Source: Clostridia bacterium (GTDB taxonomy: Bacteria > Bacillota > Clostridia > TANB77 > CAG-465). From it: DNA of 49,466 bases. The stretch's first letter is position 1, and the number at the start of each line of letters is the position of its first letter. The stretch lies in the NCBI GenBank assembly GCA_017536445.1, contig JAFXHJ010000002.1:1-49466 (forward strand), read 5' to 3'. Positions 7,494 through 15,798 of the stretch are shown here, in pieces. The notes beneath the pieces are model-generated. The model searched no databases. It had not been told where the DNA came from and worked only from the letters and a program-made list of their open reading frames with translations. The translations under genes were made by a program, and so were the position numbers.

Positions 7494-8060
7494 ATGAAAT
7501 ACGCTACAATAAAGAAAATGGATATAGCTAATGGACCAGGAGTTAGAGTTTCACTTTTTGTAAGTGGCTGTAGACATCATTGTAAAGGCTGCTTTAATGA
7601 AGAAGCGTGGGACTTTAACTATGGAACAGAGTTTACAGAAGACACAATAAACGAAATATTAGAGGCGCTAAAGCCAAACTATATAACAGGTTTATCACTT
7701 TTAGGTGGAGAACCATTCGAAAAAGAAAACCAAGCAGCATTAGTAGAACTAACTAATAGAGTAAGGGAAGTATATCCAGATAAAACAATTTGGGCGTACT
7801 CTGGCTTCCTTTTTGATAAACAAATAAGAGATAAAATGTGTACAATGTGGGAAGAAACTCCTAAATTATTAAAGAATGTGGATATCTTAGTTGATGGAAA
7901 ATTTGAAGAAGAAAATAAAGATCCAAAACTATTCTTTAGAGGTTCTTCAAACCAAAGAATCATAGATGTACAAGAGTCACTAGCACAAAATGAAGTAGTT
8001 CTTAAAGATGAAATATATCTAAAAGAACAAAATAGAAGCGTCTTTTCAAGACAAGTATAA
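7494..8060 (+). CDS. nrdG: Anaerobic ribonucleotide reductase activating protein (radical SAM)
   Basis: This 188-aa radical SAM activase makes the glycyl radical on NrdD, using S-adenosylmethionine and a [4Fe-4S] cluster. The cluster motif CxxxCxxC reads CRHHCKGC near residue 26, within FVSGCRHHCKGCFN. SLLGGEPF (about 65) is the usual GGEP element for SAM binding. The C-terminal part has DILVDGKFE, typical of NrdG. It begins 10 bp after nrdD with GGAG before the ATG and is followed 10 bp later by the FTR-like gene, so the three form one operon. Confidence 0.96.
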   Translation: MKYATIKKMDIANGPGVRVSLFVSGCRHHCKGCFNEEAWDFNYGTEFTEDTINEILEALKPNYITGLSLLGGEPFEKENQAALVELTNRVREVYPDKTIWAYSGFLFDKQIRDKMCTMWEETPKLLKNVDILVDGKFEEENKDPKLFFRGSSNQRIIDVQESLAQNEVVLKDEIYLKEQNRSVFSRQV

Positions 8061-8070
8061 GAGAGGTTAT

Positions 8071-8253
8071 ATGAAAGGATATAGATTAAATCCAAACAAG
8101 GAATATGTAGACAAAATAATAACAGGAACATTAAAAAAAGATGGGCATTGTCCATGCAGAGTGGAGAAGAATGAAACAACACTTTGCCCTTGCGATAAGT
8201 TTATAGAAGAAGGCGTATGTTGCTGTAAACTATTTATTCCAATTGAAGATTAA
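8071..8253 (+). CDS. Miniature ferredoxin:thioredoxin reductase catalytic-chain-like protein
   Basis: This 60-aa protein has cysteines at 27, 29, 39, 41, 50, 51 and 52: CPC, then CPC, then CCC. The classical ferredoxin:thioredoxin reductase catalytic chain has CxC-x16-CxC-x8-CxC, binding a [4Fe-4S] cluster next to a redox disulfide. Here the spacing is CxC-x9-CxC-x8-CxC, so the first loop is shortened and the rest kept. It is the last gene of the nrdDG operon, which suggests it passes electrons towards ribonucleotide reductase, perhaps through a thioredoxin or glutaredoxin (inference). GAGAGG precedes the ATG. Confidence 0.75.
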   Translation: MKGYRLNPNKEYVDKIITGTLKKDGHCPCRVEKNETTLCPCDKFIEEGVCCCKLFIPIED

Positions 8254-8282
8254 AATATTAAAAAAATTAATATAATAATTAA

Positions 8283-8312
8283 ACACCAGCTGTATTAAAC
8301 AGCTGGTGTTAG
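8283..8312 (+). terminator. Rho-independent terminator of the nrd operon
   Basis: The perfect stem AACACCAGCTG / CAGCTGGTGTT has a 7-nt loop, with AGTTTG after it. It also lies between convergent genes and may act on both. Confidence 0.8.
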
Positions 8313-8317
8313 TTTGT

Positions 8318-9388
8318 TTAAAGTCCGTTCTCAAATTCTACGACTCTTCCAGAATAACCAGAAGCAAAGATAGCTTCAACAAGCTTGATGAGTCTTCTTT
8401 GTTCATCGTGAGTTACAATGATGTCTTCTTCACCGCGAAGGTAAGCAAATACATTCTTGTAATACTCGCCCCAGTTTGCCTTTTGTACAGGCAGAGGATA
8501 TTCTTTGATAGAGTCTTTGTCTCTGGGAGCCATCGTTTTGGTAATTCCGGCGCCGGCAACAATCGGGACAGCATCTTTGTTTTCCCAATCAGAAACCATA
8601 ACAATTTTGCCGTTGCAGGACCAATTGTTAAGAACAGCAGTGCCATTCTCGCCGAGCATATACCATCTGGGAAGCTCAATGAAGTTGCTTGTGGTAACCT
8701 CAACATAGAAGGAAAGGCCATCATCAAAGATAAGGGTAGTGCGGAACCCATCATCACAATTTTCGTTTGTGACGTTGGTAAGTTCGGCATATACCGTCTT
8801 GATTTTTCTTGTTCCAGTCATCATAAGAGCTTGGTCAAGAAGGTGAATTCCCCAGTCGTAAACCATACCGCCGCCGTGTTCTACCTGGTTTCTCCAGTCC
8901 CCAGGAATTCCTCTGGATCCTTGAACTCTGGATTCGATTCTGTACACGTTTGAGAGAGTGTTGTCATCAAAGATTTTCTTCATCGTAAGATAATCTTCAT
9001 CCCAACGTCTGTTCTGGTGTACAGTAAAGAGAAGCCCAGTTTTATTTGCGATAGCAATGATTTCTTCAAGGTCGTGTGAACACATAGTAACAGGCTTTTC
9101 ACAGATTACGTTTTTGCCTGCTTCAAGTGCTCTGATTGCGATTTCTTTGTGGACGTCGTTCGGAGTTGCGATAACAACAAGCTCGACGTTCTCATCAGCC
9201 AAGAGCTCGAATTCATCAAGATAGAAGTGAATTCCTTTTTCCTTGGCTATCTGATTCCGAGCAGGATTGGTGTCGTAAACTCCAATGAGCTCTGCGTACT
9301 CGCTCATTTCGCGGGTGATTTTGTTGGCGTGCCAATTACCCATGCCTCCATAACCGATAATGGCACATCCGATCTTCTTGTGTACCAT
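8318..9388 (-). CDS. Gfo/Idh/MocA family NAD(P)-dependent oxidoreductase
   Basis: This 356-aa protein has an N-terminal Rossmann fold with GYGGMG (about 13-18), a VIATPNDVH segment, the family CEKPVT motif (about 96, the catalytic-site lysine) and a C-terminal beta-sheet dimer domain with GGGMVYDWGIHLLDQ near residue 170, which holds the active-site His. Such enzymes oxidise or reduce sugars, inositols or similar polyols; the substrate cannot be told. AGGAGGG precedes the ATG. Codon use differs sharply from the neighbours: more G/C-ending codons such as CTC, GGC and CGC, and few ATA or AGA. It is monocistronic. Recent horizontal acquisition is likely. Confidence 0.9.
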   Translation of the reverse strand: MVHKKIGCAIIGYGGMGNWHANKITREMSEYAELIGVYDTNPARNQIAKEKGIHFYLDEFELLADENVELVVIATPNDVHKEIAIRALEAGKNVICEKPVTMCSHDLEEIIAIANKTGLLFTVHQNRRWDEDYLTMKKIFDDNTLSNVYRIESRVQGSRGIPGDWRNQVEHGGGMVYDWGIHLLDQALMMTGTRKIKTVYAELTNVTNENCDDGFRTTLIFDDGLSFYVEVTTSNFIELPRWYMLGENGTAVLNNWSCNGKIVMVSDWENKDAVPIVAGAGITKTMAPRDKDSIKEYPLPVQKANWGEYYKNVFAYLRGEEDIIVTHDEQRRLIKLVEAIFASGYSGRVVEFENGL

Positions 9389-9478
9389 ATAAAAACCCTC
9401 CTAATCATAAGAATTTTTAATTAAGTTTGGTGAAGTAAGTATATCACAGATGGGACTAAAATACAATTAGACAAAAAT

Positions 9479-9503
9479 AAAACCAGAACGAATCTGGTTT
9501 TAC
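9479..9503 (-). terminator. Rho-independent terminator after dut
   Basis: The hairpin AAAACCAGA-(ACGAA)-TCTGGTTTT lies downstream of dut on the minus strand, with T-rich flanks on both sides. Confidence 0.7.
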
Positions 9504-9527
9504 TATATATTTTATTTGATTTAATAA

Positions 9528-9986
9528 TTATTTGCTTGTACTTCCAAATCCACCAACTCTTGTACCAGTTGCGTTATCGTTATCTACAGTAAGATATTTT
9601 TGGAATACAACTTGTCCTATTGCATCGCCTTTTTTTACTTCAATATCATGATCACTGCAGTTAAAGTATGCAAAGTAAAAATGACCATCGTTATCTGGAT
9701 TACCATAGTAATCTGCGTCTATTAATCCAACACTATTTGCAAGGATGAATCCTTTTTTAGGACCGCTACTTCTATTTAATAATAGGTAGCATTCATCGTC
9801 CTGACAATAAGCTTTAAGCCCTGTTGGTATTAATGTTGGTTTACAACCAGGTGTGAATTTAGGAATCACAATATCCTCGGCTGCCTCAACGTCGTATCCT
9901 GCTGAATGAGCAGTTTTTCTAACAGGAAGATTAATACCTTTATCTTCCCATCCTTTAGCTATTTCAAAACCTCTTAATCTTTCCAT
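9528..9986 (-). CDS. dut: dUTP diphosphatase
   Basis: This 152-aa trimeric-type dUTPase cleaves dUTP to dUMP and pyrophosphate. It keeps uracil out of DNA and supplies dTMP synthesis. The conserved motifs are present: SAGYDVEA (motif 1), NRSSG (motif 2), GLIDADYYGN (motif 3), GDAIGQVVF (motif 4) and the C-terminal GGFGSTS (motif 5). The start is the ATG at 9986; a TTG at 9998 is in frame but overlaps the TTGGAGG ribosome site. Several motifs are slightly longer than in the short bacterial form (YYGNPDNDGHFYF). It lies 17 bp after htpX in the lemA-htpX-dut unit. Confidence 0.93.
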   Translation of the reverse strand: MERLRGFEIAKGWEDKGINLPVRKTAHSAGYDVEAAEDIVIPKFTPGCKPTLIPTGLKAYCQDDECYLLLNRSSGPKKGFILANSVGLIDADYYGNPDNDGHFYFAYFNCSDHDIEVKKGDAIGQVVFQKYLTVDNDNATGTRVGGFGSTSK

Positions 9987-10003
9987 ATTATCCTCCAAAT
10001 TAA

Positions 10004-10873
10004 TTAATTAATATGTCTTAATGCTTCGATTCTCTTTTCCGTACTTGGATGTGTGGAGAATAAATCTGAAGCTTTATCCTTGAAAGGATTAGATATATAC
10101 ATGTGAGCTGTAGATTTATTCGCTACTTCAAGCGGATCTGGATCTAAAGCTATCTTTTGTAATGCACTAATTAATCCGTCTGGATTTCTAGTCATTTCTA
10201 CAGCAGAAGCGTCTGCTAAGAATTCTCTTTTTCTAGATATTGCAAGTTTCATAAGTGTAGCAAATATTGGAGATAGTATTAAGAACAATATACCAATAAT
10301 AACGAATATTGGGTTCTTATTATCACTGTTGCTACTACGTCTAAAACTCCATCTAGTGAACCAGTCTGAAAGTATAACTACAAATCCAACAAATATTGAA
10401 ACTATTGTAGATAATAATATATCATAGTTCTTTATGTGAGATAATTCGTGAGCTATAACTCCTTCAAGTTCATATTTATCTAATTTTTCTAGAAGACCTG
10501 TTGTAACGCATATAACTGCATTTTCAGGATTTCTTCCAGTAGCAAATGCGTTAGGACTTGCATCGTTTATAACATAAAGCTTTGGTCTTGGTAAACCAGA
10601 AGCAATACACATATTGTCTAATAAATTACTTAATAACAAATCTTGTTCTCTTGTAGCTGGTCTAGCACCATTTAGTGATAGAACTATTTTATCACAGTTG
10701 TTATAAGAAATTATGGCAGGCACTACTGCACCTACTACGGCAATTGGAATAGATAAAAAACCTAAATCCAAAGCATAGCATACAAAGTATACGCCTACCA
10801 TAATAATTACAATAAACAGTGATACTATAAAGAACGAAGATCTTTTATTATCTTGTACGCTTTTAAGTATCAT
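10004..10873 (-). CDS. htpX: M48-family membrane zinc metalloprotease HtpX
   Basis: This 289-aa inner-membrane protease degrades misfolded membrane proteins. Two N-terminal helices (about 14-34 and 38-56), the zinc motif HELSH (His142, Glu143, His146), a further hydrophobic pair (about 152-168 and 189-210) and the third ligand Glu217 in SRKREFLADASA are all present. The C-terminal FSTHPSTEKRIEAL element is typical of HtpX. It starts 9 bp downstream of lemA after GAGGTGA; this gene pair is common in bacteria. Confidence 0.95.
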   Translation of the reverse strand: MILKSVQDNKRSSFFIVSLFIVIIMVGVYFVCYALDLGFLSIPIAVVGAVVPAIISYNNCDKIVLSLNGARPATREQDLLLSNLLDNMCIASGLPRPKLYVINDASPNAFATGRNPENAVICVTTGLLEKLDKYELEGVIAHELSHIKNYDILLSTIVSIFVGFVVILSDWFTRWSFRRSSNSDNKNPIFVIIGILFLILSPIFATLMKLAISRKREFLADASAVEMTRNPDGLISALQKIALDPDPLEVANKSTAHMYISNPFKDKASDLFSTHPSTEKRIEALRHIN

Positions 10874-10882
10874 AATTCACCT

Positions 10883-11443
10883 CTAGAATTGTACTCTTAC
10901 ATTTTTCTTTTCTTCAGCTGCTGCTTCGAAGAATGATTGTTTTGTAAAGTTTCCTGCTCCACATATAGAAACAACTATATTGTTAGGGAATTTTAAGATT
11001 TCTGTATTAAACATTTGAACTGTATCGTTATAGAATTGTCTAGCGTAAGCTATTTTATCCTCAGTTCCTGTTAATTCAGTTTGCATTTGTTGGAAATTAA
11101 CATTTGCTTTTAATTCTGGATAAGCTTCAGATAATGCGAAAATGCTTTTTAATGTTCCAGAAAGAACATTTTCAGCTTCTGCCATTTTAGCAACATCGCC
11201 ATTTGCAGACATATATTGAGTTCTAGCTGCAATAACTTTCTCTAAAGTATCAGATTCGTGTTTAGCATAACCTTTAACAGTTTCTACTAAGTTTGGTATT
11301 AAATCAAATCTTCTTACTAATTGCGTGTCTATTTGTGCCCATGCGTTTTCAACTCTTTGTTTTAATGATATAAGTTTATTGTATACACCAACGAACCAAA
11401 GAATTATGGCTACAACGACAACGCCAAATATAATCCATCCCAT
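10883..11443 (-). CDS. lemA: LemA family protein
   Basis: This 186-aa protein has an N-terminal transmembrane helix (about 3-18) with a short outer tail and a long antiparallel helical bundle. The family blocks VENAWAQIDTQLVRRFDLIPNLVETVKGY and QFYNDTVQMFNTEILKFPNNIV are visible. The biochemical role of LemA is not settled; it is often linked to HtpX. AGGAGG precedes the ATG. It is the first gene of the lemA-htpX-dut unit. Confidence 0.95.
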   Translation of the reverse strand: MGWIIFGVVVVAIILWFVGVYNKLISLKQRVENAWAQIDTQLVRRFDLIPNLVETVKGYAKHESDTLEKVIAARTQYMSANGDVAKMAEAENVLSGTLKSIFALSEAYPELKANVNFQQMQTELTGTEDKIAYARQFYNDTVQMFNTEILKFPNNIVVSICGAGNFTKQSFFEAAAEEKKNVRVQF

Positions 11444-11466
11444 ATTGAATACCTCCTAATGGTTAC

Positions 11467-11495
11467 ATTTTATCATTAAAAAAAATAAAATGCAA
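11467..11495 (-). promoter_or_regulatory. Promoter of lemA-htpX-dut
   Basis: On the minus strand TTGCAT (11495-11490), a 17-bp spacer and TAAAAT (11472-11467), just upstream of lemA. Confidence 0.65.
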
Positions 11496-11601
11496 TATAT
11501 TAAGTTGCACTTGTACATAATATGTGAAATGAAAAATATACTAGTATTAAAGCGTTCTTTAAAAAGTATATTATATGCAAAATGCGTGAATTACTAGATA
11601 T

Positions 11602-11630
11602 TTGACAAGATACATTAAAAATAGTATAAT
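11602..11630 (+). promoter_or_regulatory. Consensus sigma-A promoter of the G5/transglycosylase gene
   Basis: A perfect TTGACA (11602-11607), 17 bp and TATAAT (11625-11630). The start codon at 11666 follows AAGGAGGAG. Confidence 0.85.
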
Positions 11631-11665
11631 AATATCGTACGACTACGTCGTAAGGAGGAGTTTTA

Positions 11666-12748
11666 TTGAAAGAGGATAAACTTTACATGTTAAGAAAACT
11701 CACCGTAATGTTCACATGTATGGTGGTGTTTGTAACAGTAGGTTTAGTTGTGGTTAACTTTCAAACAAAATCTGTAACAATAAATTATTATGGCGAAACT
11801 ATAACAGTTAACACAATGTCTAATACTGTAGAAGGAATGTTAATGCAAAACAATATATATATAGATGAAAAAGCTATAGTATATCCAAACGTAGAGACAA
11901 TCCTTAAAGATAACATGGAAATCAAAATATATTCCGAAGATGAAGTAGCAATGCTCGACCTTTCGGAATATAGAGCGAAAGTAACAGTCGGACAGACTGA
12001 AAGAATAATAGAAGAAATCCAATATATAGACTATGAAAAAGTAGAGAAATCCAACGCAAGTGTGTATAGAGGAACAAAAACAACATTACAAAAAGGTGAA
12101 AATGGACAAAAAACAGTATTGTATACAGCAAGATACGATGCAAATCAAAATTTAGTATCAACAAATATAATTAGCGAGCTAATAGAAAAGGAACCTGTTG
12201 ATCAAATAATTGAAGTTGGAACAAAAATAATACCAACATCTAGATATAATACAGCAAGAATAACGGCAAAAGATTTAGAAGTAGATGCTAACTTTAAAAA
12301 ATATGATATTAAATTAGCGCTAAAGTATCAAAAATTTGCATATAATATGTGCAAAAAATATAACGTACCATATTTAGTGTTTTTAGGGTTAATGAAGGTA
12401 GAAAGTAACTATAGAATAGAAGCAAAGAGTAAAACTGGTTATGGAATGTGTCAAATAAATCCATCAAACTTGTCTTACTTAAAGAAAAAGATAGGAACAA
12501 CAGATTTATTTGATCCGTATGAAAACATACATGCAGGGGTATATTGGTTGAGTAGATATTACAAATCATGGAAAGGTTCAGCAAGCGGTGAAGAACTAGA
12601 TTTACACGCGCTTAACTCATATAACTGGGGAGAAGGCAGATATAGAAAATACTTAAAAGAAGAAAAAGGAAGAGATGCATACTCTTGGTACTATGGAAAA
12701 AGAGTATTAAAATATGCTGCTAAAATAGAGAAAAATGGTGGATTATAA
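11666..12748 (+). CDS. YabE-like cell-wall protein: ubiquitin-like DUF348, G5 and lytic transglycosylase domains
   Basis: This 360-aa exported or membrane-anchored peptidoglycan enzyme has an N-terminal signal/anchor helix (about 10-29), one DUF348 ubiquitin-like domain (about 32-75), a G5 domain (about 105-180, with KEPVDQIIEVGTK) and a C-terminal soluble-lytic-transglycosylase domain (about 225-355). The last contains the catalytic Glu in LMKVESNY, then GYGMCQINP and ALNSYNWGEGRY. Such proteins cleave glycan strands during cell-wall growth. The start is TTG with an excellent AAGGAGGAG site 5 bases upstream. It precedes rsmA, as yabE does (with rnmV) in Bacillus subtilis. Confidence 0.9.
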   Translation: MKEDKLYMLRKLTVMFTCMVVFVTVGLVVVNFQTKSVTINYYGETITVNTMSNTVEGMLMQNNIYIDEKAIVYPNVETILKDNMEIKIYSEDEVAMLDLSEYRAKVTVGQTERIIEEIQYIDYEKVEKSNASVYRGTKTTLQKGENGQKTVLYTARYDANQNLVSTNIISELIEKEPVDQIIEVGTKIIPTSRYNTARITAKDLEVDANFKKYDIKLALKYQKFAYNMCKKYNVPYLVFLGLMKVESNYRIEAKSKTGYGMCQINPSNLSYLKKKIGTTDLFDPYENIHAGVYWLSRYYKSWKGSASGEELDLHALNSYNWGEGRYRKYLKEEKGRDAYSWYYGKRVLKYAAKIEKNGGL

Positions 12749-12760
12749 TAATAAAATAAT

Positions 12761-12790
12761 TTAAGAGTGCTAAAGGCACTCTTAATTTTT
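12761..12790 (+). terminator. Terminator between the transglycosylase gene and rsmA
   Basis: A 10-bp stem TTAAGAGTGC / GCACTCTTAA has a 5-nt loop and then a T run. The rsmA ribosome site AAGGAGAG begins directly after the Ts. Confidence 0.85.
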
Positions 12791-12807
12791 AAGGAGAGAT
12801 AAAAATA

Positions 12808-13671
12808 ATGAACAGCTTAGAAATAACAAATAGAATAATGAGAAGTAACAAATTGTTTGCAAAGAAATGTTTTGGTCAAAACTTCCTTGTAGATGATAAT
12901 ATCCTATTAGGAATAGTAGAAAACTCAAATGTTGAAGCGGGTGACTTGGTAATAGAAATAGGCCCTGGTCTGGGAAATCTAACAGAATATATATTACAAA
13001 CTGGCGCACAAGTTTTAGCTTTTGAAATAGACACAGATATGATAGAAATACTAAACGGTAGATTTACATCACATTCTAACCTTACAATTGTTAATATGGA
13101 TATACTTAAGGTTAATTTAGAAGAATATATTAAAGATGTAAAAGGAAAAGTTAGAGTAATAGCAAATCTTCCATATTACATCACAACACCAATAATATTC
13201 AAACTTCTAGAATATAAAGAAAATATTGCAAGCATAACAGTAATGGTACAAAAGGAAGTAGCAGATAGAATTGCCTCTAAACCAGGTTCTAAAGAATATG
13301 GAGTCCTTACTATCAATACAAATTATCAAGCAGATGTAGAAAAGATTTTTGTTGTACCAAATACATCATTTATACCAGCGCCTAATGTAACATCTGCAGT
13401 TATTAAAATAACTCCAAACAAAGCTAAAGAACAAGAACTAGGAATAAAAGATGGAAAGATATTTGAAGAGTTAGTAAAAAAAGCATTCTCAGAAAGAAGA
13501 AAGAAACTAGCTAATTCACTAGCAAACTGTGGATTATGTGGATTAACTAAACCAGAAATCGAAGAAATAATAAAAAATGTTGGCTTAAAAGAAACTGTTA
13601 GAGCAGAAGAAGTTAGCGTAGAAACATATGCTAAAATAGCTAATGAAATATATGAATTAAAAAACAAGTAA
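12808..13671 (+). CDS. rsmA: 16S rRNA dimethyladenosine transferase
   Basis: This 287-aa SAM-dependent methyltransferase dimethylates two adjacent adenosines in the 3' terminal hairpin of 16S rRNA during small-subunit maturation (KsgA). Motif I reads VIEIGPGLGNLTEYIL (about 50-65), the acidic residue after strand 2 is in AFEIDTDM, and the catalytic motif IV is NLPYYI. The N-terminal KKCFGQNFLVD is typical. The C-terminal helical domain with AFSERRKKLANSL is present. AAGGAGAG precedes the ATG. No promoter fits between the upstream terminator and this ribosome site, so expression depends on read-through or a promoter inside the upstream gene. Confidence 0.96.
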   Translation: MNSLEITNRIMRSNKLFAKKCFGQNFLVDDNILLGIVENSNVEAGDLVIEIGPGLGNLTEYILQTGAQVLAFEIDTDMIEILNGRFTSHSNLTIVNMDILKVNLEEYIKDVKGKVRVIANLPYYITTPIIFKLLEYKENIASITVMVQKEVADRIASKPGSKEYGVLTINTNYQADVEKIFVVPNTSFIPAPNVTSAVIKITPNKAKEQELGIKDGKIFEELVKKAFSERRKKLANSLANCGLCGLTKPEIEEIIKNVGLKETVRAEEVSVETYAKIANEIYELKNK

Positions 13672-13683
13672 ATAAGTAAAAAA

Positions 13684-13711
13684 TACAGACTAGAACATAG
13701 TCTGTACTTTT
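13684..13711. terminator. Terminator between convergent rsmA and mltG
   Basis: The stem TACAGACTA / TAGTCTGTA has a 5-nt loop and CTTTTG after it on the plus strand. Sequence before it is A-rich, so it may also act on the minus strand. Confidence 0.75.
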
Positions 13712-13721
13712 GTTTTCTATA

Positions 13722-14810
13722 TTACTTTTCGTATTCGTACCACATATTCTCTTTTTTAAGTTTGTTTACAACTTGTATGTGCTCAGAATATGTTTCGGTA
13801 AAATATATCTTACCATTTTTATCTGCTACAAAGTATAAATCTTCGCCTTTGTTAGGCTCTATTGCTGCTATTATAGAAGACTTAGAAGCTGAACATATTG
13901 GTCCAACTGGAAGTTTTCCGCCCATATTAGGTCCTCTTGTGTTGTATGGATTAGATGAGTTTAGTTCTGCAACAGTTAAATCTCTATCTGCCATACTAAT
14001 TTTGAAAGCATAATATGTTGTAACATCACTACCTAGAGACATTCCAGATTTAAGTCTGTTGTAGAAAACACTTGCTGTGTTTTTTCTGTTTTCGTTGTCT
14101 TTGGAAGGTGGACATTCAAGTTCTACAATTGATGCCATTGTCATAATTTCGTGTATAGAATATTTGCTCTTTTGAACAATATCTTTGTAATCTTTTAGTA
14201 TTTTTTCTGTTTGGTCTAACATTGTTTTAAATATTGTTTTTACACTCAAGTCGTTTTTTGAAAAATGGTATGTATTAGGAGCAAGGTAGCCTTCTAATGC
14301 ATAGTATATATTTTTGTTTAATATATCTTCTGTTAAGAACCAATATTTATCAATTAAACTTTGTAAGTATGTTTTGTCTTTAAGTAGATCGTAAACATCT
14401 TGTTCGGTATTATCTGTAGTTTCAGCAATTCTCTTTGCTATCCACATCATATTTTTACCTTCAACAAATGTTATTTTTACTTGTTCTTCAAAAACTTTAC
14501 CCTCTTTAAGTGATTTTGCTATTGTTTCAAGATTCATATTTGGAGATAGGACATATTCTCCTGCTTGAAATCCAGATATATTGTTTAGTTTTACATATAG
14601 TTTGAAAGCTAGATCGCTAGATATAACACCAGCATCCATTAACGTTTTAGCGATTGTACTAGAGCCAGAACCCATTTCGATTGTAACATTAATGTTTTTG
14701 GCTTCATCACTCATAGGTCCTATTGCGTTAGTATACCAAATTAGTGGTACGGCAACTGCTATAACAACAAGTATAACTAAAGCTATTAGGATAGTTAATA
14801 ATTTTTTCAT
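13722..14810 (-). CDS. mltG: Endolytic murein transglycosylase MltG (YceG-like)
   Basis: This 362-aa inner-membrane enzyme cuts nascent peptidoglycan strands and sets their length. It has an N-terminal transmembrane helix (about 4-26), a LysM-like region (about 40-100) with ISGFQAGEYVLSPNMNLETIA, and the YceG catalytic domain. The latter holds LEGYLAPNTYHF (family EGYLFPDTY), the catalytic Glu in MASIVELE, NTASVFYNRL, and YNTRGPNMGGKLPVGPICSA. AGGTGC precedes the ATG. It is convergent with rsmA. Full length and intact. Confidence 0.94.
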   Translation of the reverse strand: MKKLLTILIALVILVVIAVAVPLIWYTNAIGPMSDEAKNINVTIEMGSGSSTIAKTLMDAGVISSDLAFKLYVKLNNISGFQAGEYVLSPNMNLETIAKSLKEGKVFEEQVKITFVEGKNMMWIAKRIAETTDNTEQDVYDLLKDKTYLQSLIDKYWFLTEDILNKNIYYALEGYLAPNTYHFSKNDLSVKTIFKTMLDQTEKILKDYKDIVQKSKYSIHEIMTMASIVELECPPSKDNENRKNTASVFYNRLKSGMSLGSDVTTYYAFKISMADRDLTVAELNSSNPYNTRGPNMGGKLPVGPICSASKSSIIAAIEPNKGEDLYFVADKNGKIYFTETYSEHIQVVNKLKKENMWYEYEK

Positions 14811-14875
14811 ATTGCACCTCGCAAATAGTATAACACAAAGTGTCGAATTTTGTAAATAAATACAGACAAGTTAAT

Positions 14876-15760
14876 CTAACTTATAAGGTTTTGCATATCT
14901 TCTGGTAAATCGCAAGTTATTTCAACAAGTTCCTTAGTAATCGGATGGATGAAATTAACTTTATATGCATGTAAGGCTTGTCTAGCAATTAAGTTTGAAG
15001 AAGTGCTATACAAAGTATCTCCTAAAATACTATGTCCTAAATAACTTGTATGTACGCGTATTTGGTGCGTTCTGCCTGTTTTAAGAATGCATTTAATAAG
15101 AGAATATCCATCATATTCTTTAATTGTTTCAAATATTGTTTCGGCATATTCGCTATCTTCGTCATCTGAGACGCACCTTTCAATAATGCTTTCAGCTTTT
15201 CTTTTAATGTTCCTAATGAGAGTTAGAGGAGATTCTTCTAATGTCCCAGTAACAAAAGCTAGATATTCTTTCTTAAATATACCAGCTTTCATTTGCTGCG
15301 TAAGACATTCTTGAATATATTCGTTCTTTGCAAAAATAACAATACCTGAAGTATCCTTATCTAATCTGTTAACGGGACGAATCTTTCTTTTTAATCCTAT
15401 GTTTTCAAAGTAGTACTTTACTCCGTTAGAAAGTGTATCTTCGTAGTGATTTGTTGATGGATGAACTGGAGTGTTTGGTTTTTTGTTAATAATTAAAAGA
15501 GCATCATCTTCGTAAAGTATATTTAAATCCATCTTTGTAGGAACAATGTTTTCGGATTCTTCTGCAAAAGATATGTCTGCAGAAATAATGTCACCAACAT
15601 TAAGCACTTTCTTTATATGTGTCGGTTCGCCATTTATATATATTTGTTGTTCTTTTTTTAGTTTTAGTATTAATCTATCAGATAAATGAAACTCGTTTTT
15701 AAGAACATTAAAAACAGTCATATATCCTTTAGATTCTACATTTGTATACTCTAATTTCAT
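14876..15760 (-). CDS. RluA-family pseudouridine synthase
   Basis: This 294-aa protein isomerises specific uridines in rRNA or tRNA. It carries an N-terminal S4-like RNA-binding region (about 20-60, with INGEPTHIKKVLNVGDIIS) and the catalytic RluA domain with RLDKDTSGIVIFAKN, whose Asp is the nucleophile, and RTHQIRVHTSYLGHSILGDTLY. The start is the ATG at 15760. The in-frame TTG at 15778 falls upstream of the predicted start of transcription. No Shine-Dalgarno site exists, because the promoter places the mRNA 5' end about 3 bases before the ATG. Which RluA/B/D subfamily it belongs to is unclear. Confidence 0.9.
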   Translation of the reverse strand: MKLEYTNVESKGYMTVFNVLKNEFHLSDRLILKLKKEQQIYINGEPTHIKKVLNVGDIISADISFAEESENIVPTKMDLNILYEDDALLIINKKPNTPVHPSTNHYEDTLSNGVKYYFENIGLKRKIRPVNRLDKDTSGIVIFAKNEYIQECLTQQMKAGIFKKEYLAFVTGTLEESPLTLIRNIKRKAESIIERCVSDDEDSEYAETIFETIKEYDGYSLIKCILKTGRTHQIRVHTSYLGHSILGDTLYSTSSNLIARQALHAYKVNFIHPITKELVEITCDLPEDMQNLIS

Positions 15761-15769
15761 AATACATAA

Positions 15770-15798
15770 AGTATACAAGGGGACGTGAAAATTGTCAA
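15770..15798 (-). promoter_or_regulatory. Promoter giving a leaderless RluA-type mRNA
   Basis: On the minus strand a perfect TTGACA (15798-15793), 17 bp and TATACT (15775-15770). The expected start of transcription is near 15763, only three bases before the ATG at 15760. Confidence 0.8.

Noticed and set aside
8306-8953. Plus-strand reading frame inside the Gfo/Idh/MocA gene
   Set aside because: It is a shadow of the minus-strand gene: no ribosome site, no protein family, and long only because of the G/C-richer coding.
11505-11520. GTTGCACTTGTAC upstream of lemA as a second Crp/Fnr operator
   Set aside because: Only the left half matches GTTGCATTTGCAAC; the dyad is imperfect and is not placed at a standard distance from the predicted lemA start.
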